In this document: piece by piece, positions 22,573 to 32,576 of the stretch
Numbering within the stretch: position 1 is the stretch's first letter
How the letters are laid out: every line of letters begins with the position of its first letter
NCBI GenBank assembly: GCA_016647705.1
Contig: CM028335.1
Span: forward strand, 10,120,905 to 10,184,904
Reading direction: 5' to 3'
Length of the DNA stretch: 64,000 nucleotides
Source: Eucommia ulmoides
Taxonomy: Eukaryota > Streptophyta > Magnoliopsida > Garryales > Eucommiaceae
Position numbers and translations under genes: made by a program
Notes under the pieces: generated by a model
The model's database searches: none
The model's input: only the letters and a program-made list of their open reading frames with translations
Told to the model about the DNA's origin: nothing

Positions 22573-24792
22573 TAATTATGCATGTGTGTTTGTGCCCTGC
22601 GATAACGACGGGAGGAATAGAAGAGAGAGAGAGGAAGTGGCAACGTGGCTTTGTTTACTCCACAAATCCATCTATATATATATATATATATATATAAATA
22701 AACGTGGTAATCAAGGATCACCATTATTCTAGAAGAAAAACCAAGAGAGAGAGAGAGAAGAACGAACGAGTAGAAGCCATCGGAGAAGCTGCCGGAGATC
22801 ACCGGTGATGGTTCAGGGTGTTTTCTCATGGTTGATGGTCGTCTTGGTGGTTGGAGTATGTAAGTGTGACATTTTTTTTTGGGTCATATGGAAGCTGGTA
22901 TGTGTGTGTGAAGTGTGTGTGCTCTGTTTTGCTGTTTTGGGTTGCAACCAGTGGGGTTGAGGTGTTGTTTTAGTGTGTGTTTTAGTTGGGTTGAAGGGAA
23001 TGAGGTTGGTAGTGTCAGTTGTAAATTTGGGATGGTTGATCGTGGAGGTAGAGTGGTGAATTTAGTGGCCGGAGCTGGTGACGCGAAGGGATTAAGGGTT
23101 GGTCTGTTCTGCTCTGTTCTGTTAGGGATGAAGGAAGTTTCGCCTAGGCAGTGGAGGTTCGCTTAGGCGGTAAAATAACAGAGAGCAAGAAATCGTGTGT
23201 TCGCCTAGGTGGTGGAAGTTCGCTTAGGCTGTAAAAGAACAGAGAGCAAGAAATCGCATGTTCGCCTAGGAGGTAAAAGAACAAAGAGCAAGAAATCGCC
23301 TGTTCGCCTAGGCAGTATGTTTCCGCTTAGGCGATGAGGAGTAAAATCATATCCTAAGGAATTTCTAAGAGAATCGACAACCGTTTCGAAGTGGGTAACA
23401 TCTCTTATTAGTTTTTATCATTTACTAAATTAGTTTTCTAACCTTAATATATCAAATGAAGAAAATAAATAATGAGATGGTTTATATAAAAACTTTAATG
23501 ACATAAAAAAAAACACGCAAAATCATATCTTCATATAACAAAACGTGGGGAATGGGAAATTAATGAACGTAGGGCTTGTATTGCACGATTAGGTTGATTT
23601 TCGCTACTCTATTAATTTAGGTTCTGTCACAAATAGGTTCACAATTTTCGGAGACTTAGTAGCGGGGAGTCAGGGGAGCTTGCAAGTGCGAATTTTCAGA
23701 TGAGTGTACTGTGTTCTTACTAAAATATTTTTTCTATGTACATATATGATGACCTAGGTGTTTACTTAAACTGCATGATTTTATAAATGTTGTGGATCGA
23801 GTGGGTTTTGGGTAAGTTAGTAAAATGAATTTCCGTTGAATTGTTTGGGTTTTAAAAAGAAAGATTTTATAAATAATTTGTTTGGAAACTGATGGTAATT
23901 GATTTGATGATGGTGAGTATCTGCTTCGGCAAATGGTGTTATTGCTTTGATTTTTGTTGTTGGTTGAACTATGCCATAGTTTATGTCATGTTCGGAGGGT
24001 GGTCTGGCAGGTGGTGATTCATAATGTGTCTTGTCCGGAGGGTGGTCCGGCAGGTGGTGATTAATATTATGTGGTGAATTATATTATGGCTTCCGGAGAC
24101 GTCCGGTAGGTGGTGATCTATGCAGTTAGGTCCGCTAGGAAAGTATATCCTACGGATGGTTACGGTACCATTGCAACTCCCGATAGTGAGGTTAAAACGA
24201 TTACTATGGTTTAGCCGGTGTGTATGTGGGTGAGAAGTAAATTTTGAAATGCGGTGTTTTACTAAGATTGGCAATTTATTGCATATGGTAATTAGTATGG
24301 TTTTACACTGAATGGATTGGAATGAAATTCATATATATTCATTTATTTATTTTCACTGCTTATTTTATGAAGAGATGTTTATACTATGGCATTCGTATAT
24401 TTACGCTTGATCCATTTTAAGGTTTTGAGAATGTATTATTATTTTAAAAATGTGTTTTAAATTACTAAGAAGGCAGTACACTCGCAGGTACTGTAGAGAA
24501 ACTTTTGTTCCCTACTGGCAGTAGGTCGAATCCGGAAGGGCCGTATCGAGGGAGTATCTTGACAGTGATTTTTGTTTTGAGTTGTATATGTTGGTTGTTT
24601 AAAATGAACTTATATTTTTTGTTGTAAGGTCAAGAGAGTTCCCAATAAAGGAGGTATATGTTTTTTTGTTGGCCTTAGTAAAATAATATTTTTATGTGTA
24701 AGTTATTTTTTATAGTGTTTGTCATTTTCGGATGAGATGTGTCATTGTCACACCGGCCCCATTGAGTCGGGTATCCGGGGTGGGATGTGGCA
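22421..24792 (+). mobile_element. Nested solo LTR, Ty3/Tekay-like
   Basis: 2372 bp beginning TGTAAGACCCCGATTTCATG and ending GGTATCCGGGGTGGGATGTG then GCA, the terminal style of plant Ty3 (Del/Tekay) LTRs. Candidate 5 bp duplications GGTTT and AGTCT match at three positions. Inside are a roughly 60 bp tandem repeat (23139-23338) and several GTCCGG(C/T)AGGTGGTGAT units (23990-24120), also familiar in such LTRs. Short ORFs within it, such as 22915-23166, are not genes. Confidence 0.8.
23139..23338 (+). repeat. Tandem repeat in the solo LTR
   Basis: Units start TTCGCCTAGG at 23139, 23200, 23261 and 23303. Each has the paired motif TTCGCTTAGGC and, except the last, AACAGAGAGCAAGAAATCG; the period is about 61 bp with a shorter third unit. 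GCCTAGGC is itself palindromic. Confidence 0.85.
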
Positions 24793-25985
24793 AGTCTATA
24801 AGAGCTTTTTATTATCATGACACTTGTAAACTAACCGTTAGAAGGCTGATTACAAGTTCATTTAAATAGACCTGCGAATTTTATTAGAGAAACTAATAAT
24901 TCTAAGAGAGTTAATCATTCTATATCATTTTAAGAGAGCTTTTATAAGAGTTATCATTTTACAATATTGTGAGCTATTCTAAGAGTAATTCTGAGAATCA
25001 ATTGCGATAAATTTTTGCTGATACCGGATTTGAAGCTACATTGTTCTAATCATTATTTTTGTGGATTCCGGGTGAGAACTTTCCATATTGCTTATTGCTT
25101 GTTTATTATTTTATATTTGAAAATTGATCTTAGAAATTGTTTCTGATTTTTGAAAAAAATATTTTTACAAACAATTTTTTGAATCTGATTACGTGCTCCA
25201 ATTTGCTACCCATATTCTTGTTAAAATCAAATTTTTGTATCTCACATATTTTTATCACTAGTTGGGATATTAATCGAGTTATTATTTATCTGGGGTGGTA
25301 GAAGCTCCGAGTGAGATTTACTTCTTATCAATTTTTGTATTAGTGAGTTGTGACAGGTTAAATATCATTAGGGATATTTAATCAAGGGTAGCTAAGTTTT
25401 AGTCTCTTCTTATAAAGAGATTGAGGTAGTGATTCTTCCTGCATGAGAATTATGTTTTGAGTGTTTTGTAAAGGCTCCATCCTTACTTATGAAAATGATA
25501 GTTGAAGTGTTTTTGTGATGTTTTGATTCTTGAGCCTTAGGGATAAAAAGAATTAGGTTAATCTTTAACTTGTGAAAAGATAGGTTATTCTTGAGTCTGT
25601 AAAAAGTAGAGGTTATTCCTCAGCCTTGAAAAATGAAATTGTAAAAGTTGATTCTGAGCCTATAAAAGAATCGGTGTGTAGGTTTGGTTTCTACCTTTAA
25701 ATGGATCTTGAGAATTAGTGGGTACAAATCTCCGTAGGGCTCGGAGGACTAGACTAGCTAAGAGTAGCTTAATGAACTATGATATATCTTTGTGTGTTGC
25801 AATATTTACATTGATATTTTTGTTGTTTGAGTGTGCACTTAGATTGATATTATAATTTTGCTGTGATATAAAGATAATAATTAATTTAAGCATAAAATTA
25901 ATTATTTGATTTATTCAAGTTTTATTCTGATATATTTTTAATTACCCAATTCACCCCCCCTCTTAGGTATTCTAATGGGCCAACA

Positions 25986-26300
25986 GTATCAATATATCTC
26001 TAGTTCACATTGTATGTCGTAAAACTTTAACCACTTCAAGTTTTCGTCAATTGCTATGAATCCTGTAGTTGGTTGAGAATATACTTTTTTGATGATGACG
26101 TGTCCCACATAAGATTCGAGATCAATGATAGTATATTCATTCTTGAATGAATGTTTTTTCGATACCGTTTTAAACCAGTGGGATCTATATATAATCTCAT
26201 TATCGGTGCATTAGTTTTATTATAACTCTTTCTTGAGGCTAATCCTTCGGAAGACCGTGAACTACGTATTAGTGTTTGTTGCTACCCTTTCTTCATCCAC
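25986..26300 (-). pseudogene. Unrecognised coding-like remnant, 5' part
   Basis: On minus one frame reads HWFKTVSKKHSFKNEYTIID then LESYVGHVIIKKVYSQPTTG and FIAIDENLKWLKFYDIQCEL, ending in a stop at the Copia junction. The sequence looks protein-coding but I do not recognise it. With 15090-15413 it seems to be one gene remnant split by the Copia element. Confidence 0.35.
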
Positions 26301-26589
26301 ACGTCATAAGTAATAAATCTATTGAATTAGAGAGAATTGAGATTAATGAGATCGAATGAGTACGAAACCCCCATCTTTTTCTCTCTCTTCACACACACGC
26401 GCAACGCACAGTTATGATGGCGAATAAGATCAAAATGATGAAGCTCATTTTCCCATACCTTCAACGAACTGACAAGTTACAGAACCAACAAAGCTCAATC
26501 TCATAATTTTGAGCTTGGAGCTTACAAAATGAACAAAACACACACAAATGTATTTAGGGTTTAGGGTTTACGAGTTGCAGGAACTGACC
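26301..26589. other. Non-coding stretch with telomere-like repeat
   Basis: No gene is seen. TTTAGGGTTTAGGGTTTA at about 26556-26573 is a short run of the plant telomere/telo-box unit next to the Copia LTR. A 35-base stretch, GGAGCTTACAAAATGAACAAAAC, at about 26518 resembles 30831-30853 just beyond the element's other end. Confidence 0.5.
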
Positions 26590-29500
26590 TGTTAATGTAA
26601 TATATAAGCTTGGCTCACTTGGCACATTAGATCAAAATCCTAACCTTAAGGTTCCCTACTTCTCTTATAAATACTCATATTGTATATCATTGTAATGTAT
26701 ACTCTTTTCCTGAACATCAATACAATCCTTTCATGTTCACCATTTCACTTTTCAATTATTCTAACATGGTATCAGAGTCAATATTTCCTGACCCTATTCT
26801 TGTTAAAATTCTTAAAACCCTAATCCTCTCAAAGCTTCTGTCGACGTTTTTTCTCCCGTGGTATTCATAACTGTTAGAGGCCTCACTACTACTCCAGTAT
26901 CAACAATTATCACACCACCATCTTCGTCTTGCAAAAACAAACACAACGCCATCATAATCACTACCATTGGACTTCTTACGTGCTGACAAAAACCAGCAGT
27001 TCGCCCCACCACTGCCATCATTGATTTTAGGCTATGCCGCCTCAACTAGGGCTCTAAATCCATAAAAAAACCATACCATTAAAACCGTCTTGATGAAACG
27101 ATTCCAACGCAAGAACACCTAGCCACCAAACCCAGCTCACGCACCCACACGCACGGTTTGAAGTAGGCTGCGTGTTCCTCTCAGATCCACGCGCCTGGTT
27201 TAGCCCTTCTTAGTGTCACGTCAGCCCCAGTTAGCCCAGTTAGTGTCTATTCAGCGCCTAGTCACTGCCACGTCAGCGTCATATCAGTGTTGACTTTTTT
27301 GCCATGCCAGCGCCTCCTCATCCCAGGTCACTGCCACGTCAGTTTTGACTTTTGCCACGTCAGTGTTGACCACCACATCACCGATTTACAACAAGAGAAC
27401 CTTCCACTGGTCGGTTCAGGTATTTTTAATCTAGTTTTCTACAAACTTGGACTAGTTTCAAGGTTTTTGGATGTTCTGATTCAATTTTCGACCTCTGTTT
27501 TGTGATTTAAGACTTACAGATTATACTTTCCTTTATAATCGTATGGTTTCTATACAGGTTCACCTATTTTTGACCCAGTTCATAAAGATTTAATATCGAT
27601 TCTTGGATAATTTCAGCATTTCAGATCTATTTGCGATCTCCGTTTAATTAAATTCGGATTATATAGTATAATTCTTTTTATATTGTTGATTCGGTTTATC
27701 ACGAATATTTGATTGGTTCACGGGGTTTTCAATCGGTTCTTCACGAGTATAAACCGGTTTCTTGATAAATTCAGCGTTCTGAATCTATCCGTGGTAACAG
27801 TTTCTCCAGATTGATCCGATTCAACAACGATGTCTACAGGTTCTTCAATTATTCTTAATGCCAAAGAGAATTCAAATTCTACCACCACAACTGTTACCAT
27901 ATCTATTGCAGATACAGTTTCACTCTTCCATCATATTTTCTCTAAGAATGGTAAAAACAAATTTCATGCTCTCTTACTTACAACAGGTAACTCTTCTTGA
28001 TTTTTTTATTCTACTTGTTGTAATCATATGACATCTGATTCCAACATTTTCTCAACCAAACTATTTGGTATGAATACCCCTAGAATTCATACCGCTGATG
28101 GTTTTCAAATGCGTGTTATTCATACCGGTCAGGTTTCTACTTCTTATCTTTCTATTGTTGACACGTATTTGATTCCGAAACATACCTTAAGTCTTGTTTG
28201 TTGGGCAACTTTGTGAATTGGGATTTAAAGTTATCTTTTTTAATAGTGTTTGTCGTGTGTAGGATCCTCGGACAGGAGAAATTCTTGGGATTGGTCATAA
28301 AGTTGGACGTTTATTTAAACTTAGCAGTTTACACATTCCATCTTAAACCCCACTATAACCACAACCAAATGTCCCTTTCATCAATCTGTGCAACCTCACC
28401 ATCACCACCACTATCCTTCTCCTCATCATCATCCTTACCTTCACATCCACCATCATTGCTATCACCATCCCATATTTGACATTCCCGATTAGGCCACATT
28501 TCATCTAGCTGACTCAAATTACTTATCTCTCGCAATTAGTTAGATTCAGTTCAGCATGAGTCCTTCAAATGAGAGTCAATGTATTTTCCTTGTACCCTTT
28601 GATCTAATTAGTTATGATGTTTGTGGACCTTCTTCTCATGCCTCGATGAGTGGTTTTCGTTACTTTGTTATCTTTGTGGACGACTACTCTGGATATACAT
28701 GATTATTTCTTATGAAATATCGATCCAAACTATTCTAAATATATTTTGAGTTTTCTTCTATGGTTCAAACTCAATTTTCTAAGAAATATCAAAGTTTTTT
28801 ACTTAGATAATGCAATGGAATACAAGGATCGTGTATTTTTCAACATGCTTCACAAAAATGGACCGCTCATCCATCGTTTATGTCCCAGCACATTCTAACC
28901 AAATGGATAAGTCAAACGCAAACATAAACACATTCTTGACACAGTTTGTGCTCTCCTCATTTCTTCATCTTGTCTTGAGCGTTTTTGGGGGTGATACTGC
29001 CTTCACCGCCGTATACACAATAAACTGTATCCCTTCCGCCACAATCCAGCACCAGTCTCCATTTGAGCATCTTTATCGATAAACCTCCCGATTCTTTATT
29101 GATCCATCTTTTCTTGGATATGGCATTAAACATAAAGGGTATCGATACTGGGATCCAATTTCTAAAACTCTTCGTATCTTTCGACATATTGGGAACATCA
29201 AATATTTTCTTCCTTACAGTGATTTGACATGTCAACCATTACCAACTCCAGATTCTTTATTGATCCATCTATTTAGTTATTTCCTGAGGATACAGTTTCA
29301 GGTACTGTTGAGTCCACTTCAGCACCACCAGTTGAGCCTAGTCTTGCATCGACCATGCCTGAGACTTCTCCTGTGGCTGATGATTTTGTACCAACTATCT
29401 CTAAGACCTACGCTCAGATCACCCCCAGTGCTCTACCATAGTAACTCATCATCCACCTCATCTCACTGATTTTCATTGCTTTTCTATTATACTTCATCTG

Positions 29501-30810
29501 CATGAGCCTCAATCCTATAAGAAGGCTAGTACTAATCATCTTTGGCAGAAGGTAATGGACGAATAATTTCAGGCCCCCGCCAAAACTCACACCCGGGATA
29601 TTGTTGATCTTTTCCCTAGGAAAACTCCTGAAACTCCCATTTGGCAAGGGATATTATCCTTCTTTTATTGTATGTGGATGATATGATTATTACTGGGGAT
29701 GATCCACTCGGTATCTCTAAACTCAAAAAATTTCTCAGTGGACAATTCGAGATGAAAGATCTTGGCGTGCTCATTATTTTCGTGGCCTTAAAGTCTTATC
29801 TGGCTCAGATGAATATTTTCTCTCTCAGACCAAATATGCCCTAGATCTTCTTTCTAAGACTGGCATCACTGACTCCAACACTACCACTACTCATCTGAAG
29901 TCGAATATCATACTCACTTCACTAGGTGGTTCATCTTTTCTGGATGTCACTCTATATCGCCAACTAGTTAGAAGTGTGGTATATCTCACTGTTACTCGCT
30001 TAGACATTGTCTATGCCGTTCATCAAGTCAGTTAGTTCTTATCCGCTCCTCGATCACTTATTACTCAACTGTTTTTTGCATCCTTCGGAATGTCAATGGT
30101 ACTTTATTTTATGGACTTCATTTCTCAGTCCAGTTTGCTCCCATCTTACAAGTTTATTCTGATGCCGTTTAGGCCGGAGATCTTATCGAGAGACGTTTAA
30201 CCACTAGTTGTTGTTTCTTCTTGGGTAACTCTTTTATTTCATGGCATAGTAAAAAACAAACTATGGTTGCTTGTTCCAGTACTGAAGCTGAATATCGTGT
30301 TATAGCTAATGCAATTCAAGAACTACTTTGACTTCGGTGGCTCCTTGTTGACATGAGAATTTCTTCTCCTACTGCTACTATCTTACACTATAACAATAAG
30401 AGTGTTATTCAGATCATCTACAATGATGTCTTCCACGAGAGTGCAAAACACATCGAGACTGATTGCCACTTCATCCGTCATCACATTCTCTAAAATACAG
30501 TTCGTCTACAATCTGTCAATTCAACCAATCAAACAACATACATTTTCACTAAGGCTCATCCACCCGGACGCTTTCACTCTCTGGTTTCTAAACTCAAGTT
30601 CACCTCTCATTTATCGCCTTGAGTCTGAGGGGATATTAATGTAATATATGAGTTTAGCCCACTTGGCTCGTGAGGTCAAAATTCTAACCGTAGGGTTCCC
30701 CACTTCTCCTATAAATACTCATATTGTATATCATTCTAATGTATATTCTTTTCCTAAACATCAATATAATCGTTTCATGTTCACCATTTCACTTTTTAAT
30801 TATTCTAACA
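26590..30810 (+). mobile_element. Decayed Copia element with 177 bp LTRs
   Basis: The LTRs at 26590-26766 and 30634-30810 both contain CTATAAATACTCATATTGTATATCATT-type promoter sequence and end in TTATTCTAACA. TGGTATCAGAG follows the 5' LTR and a CTGAGGGGATAT polypurine tract precedes the 3' one. Pol order (protease/GAG-pre-integrase, integrase, RT, RNase H) is that of Copia. Many stops and frameshifts disable it. The flanking bases TGACC and AATTT do not match, so the element may be a recombinant, or its target duplication has decayed. Confidence 0.85.
27790..30600 (+). pseudogene. Copia pol remnant
   Basis: Recognisable pieces in order: HMTSDSNIFSTKL (protease active-site region downstream, 28028); DPRTGEILGIGHKVGRLF (GAG-pre-integrase, 28262-28320); YDVCGPSSHASMSGFRYF and VIFVDDYSGYT (integrase core, 28610-28700); LLLYVDDMIITGDDP with the RT YVDD box (29650-29705); and ACSSTEAEYRVIANAIQELL (RNase H, about 30270-30330) with SAKHIETDCHFIR. 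Stops and frameshifts separate all of them. The region between integrase and RT is shortened, so part of RT is deleted. Confidence 0.85.
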
Positions 30811-32400
30811 AATTTGAAAGGACAAGAGATTGGAGCTTGCGAAATGAATAAAACATAATGAATTCCAGATTTTGATTATGGGATTTGATTAATTGTTTTG
30901 TTTTGTTCAAAATTGAAGTTTCAATCTCATTTTGATTGATTGCATTGTCCTTTCAGATTCTTTCGATCATCCAATCTCATTCTCTCTCTCTTCCCTCATG
31001 ACATCCAGAAGGAGCCACCACCGTTGCCATCTTTGTAGGTCGGTCGAGACGACGGATTTGCAACGATGGCGGTGGCGTTGGCTCCTTCCGGATCTACAGC
31101 TATGGCAGCGACAGTGATAATGGATCTGTGTTGGCATCTCAACCTTGTGCTCACGATGGTCGTGGCTCTTTTTGGAGAAAAAGAAGAAAGTGCTACGCAA
31201 GGAAGGGAAATGAGCATGACAAAAAATACAATATGAACTCTTAATTTTAAAAAAAATTCAAACAGACCCCATAAATTAGTTGGAACAAATGAACCCCAAA
31301 AATACCTGTTTAAACCCTAAAAATTTTGGTCATATATTATTTTACACTTTTTTGTTTTAATTATATCATATTAAACATTAAAAACTATTAGTAAAGGGCA
31401 ATATAGTCTTTAGCATTAGCATATTAGGCTTAAATTAGGAAATAAAATTTTACTTTCATAACCAAAATACCAAATTAGGGTGAAAATTAAAAATATGAAT
31501 TTTTAAAAGTTGTAAAATGAAACATAAGGGTGCAAAGTGTAATTAACCCATATAGGCTGAATAGAGAATACTGATTTTTGAAGCAAAATGACCGAAATAC
31601 CCTTACACTAACGATTGATTGTCAGCTTTGACTTACAAATTTGCAATTTGGGCGAAATTGAACCCAATTTCAATTATGAAGGACCAAATATGTCGAATAC
31701 TACATAGTGAGGGTCAATTGAATACCGATCTCATTTATGAGGGGTCGAAAAAGTCATTTTCCCTAAAAAATGCAAATGAAGACTTAAAAATATAAAAGGA
31801 GAATACAATTACTAAAAACTCAAAAATTAATTTGATATTACAAAATTGCTAATTTAGCATATAGACTCTTTTATGATATGCTTTAGAACTCCATTATTTT
31901 TTTTAAACTTATATAAAGTAATTCTGAAACGAAACACAACTCATATTTGATAATAATAAAATTTTTAAGTGCTTAATATATTAAATATTTAATTTTCTGA
32001 TACTTTTAACTTCAAAAAAAATATTTTTTACAAATTTTTACTTCTAAAATAATTTTAACAACTTTAGTTTTTTTAAATATTATTTCTCTACAACTTTCTC
32101 TCTATTTTTTTTTATCAATTTAATATTTTTTTTATTTGTAATTTTTTGTATATAATTTTTTTAGAAGATTTTACAGTATTGGTGTAAAATGTGTTGTGAT
32201 AATTAGATATTCTATGATATTAATTGATAAGTACTAAAAAATTAAATAAATCACATATCACTTAAAACTTTGAATAATTTTTTAAGTGATTGTTTAATTT
32301 CGTTGAACCCAAAAAATTAATACATTCACTTTTAACTTTTAAATACTTAATTTCATTACAAATGCGGGCCAAACATGTAGGGCTCTTGTATAGGCTCTTC
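30811..32400. other. Intergenic DNA upstream of the HisRS gene
   Basis: No supported gene. 30990-31200 is GC-rich and gives overlapping low-complexity ORFs on both strands that resemble no protein. 31210-31760 has motifs such as GAACCCAATTTCAATTATGA and ACCCCATAAATTAGTTGG that look like old MULE-type ends. 31760-32340 is AT-rich and featureless. Confidence 0.5.
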
Positions 32401-32534
32401 CTAGTGTAGACCATGACCAAATCCTGGGTTGAGCTCTTCAATCGTGTTGGTTTAGCGGCCCATTTTTGTCTGACATGGGTTGGGCCTCCTTTCATCTACA
32501 CCATGCAGTCGTCTCCTTTACTGCTCCCTGTTTC

Positions 32535-32571
32535 CTGTCTCTCTCTCTCTCTCTCTCACTCTCTCTCTCTC
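32535..32571 (+). promoter_or_regulatory. CT-repeat leader before the HisRS start
   Basis: A (CT)n tract, interrupted once, ends six bases before the ATG at 32577. Pyrimidine-rich leaders are common in plant 5'UTRs. It also adds a Ser-Leu repeat if translation begins at the upstream in-frame ATG (32466). Confidence 0.5.
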
Positions 32572-32576
32572 CAGTG

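Larger units (their letters stand above)
15414..25985 (+). mobile_element. Pol-less Copia-type LTR retrotransposon
   Basis: Two long LTRs (15414-17516 and 21502-25985, the latter holding a nested solo LTR) enclose a 3985 bp internal region. The PBS TGGTATCAGAGC at 17519-17530 follows the 5' LTR, and a polypurine tract AAAAAGGGGGAGA precedes the 3' LTR. The flanking 5-mers GTGTC and GTATC differ by one base. Inside are a Gag-like frame with a zinc knuckle (17567-18982) and a second ORF of the kind annotated as 'putative plant transposon protein' (19564-20859). Protease, integrase, RT and RNase H were looked for and not found, so it must depend on another element for movement. Without the nested LTR it is about 8.2 kb. 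Confidence 0.85.
21502..25985 (+). repeat. 3' LTR of the pol-less Copia element, carrying a nested solo LTR
   Basis: Starts TGTTGATCCTAAAATTTTGA after the polypurine tract and ends GGGCCAACA at 25985. Its two parts, 21502-22420 and 24793-25985, align to the 5' LTR across the junction AAGGGG..TATAAGAGC. The insertion at 22421-24792 is a different LTR. Six GTCGAC palindromes lie in 21910-22125. Three polypurine stretches like AAGGGGGAG occur upstream at 21250, 21297 and 21490. Confidence 0.88.

Noticed and set aside
30967-31217. Overlapping ORFs on both strands near 31.1 kb
   Set aside because: Low-complexity GGTGGC/GACGAC sequence, different frames open on both strands, no recognised domain.
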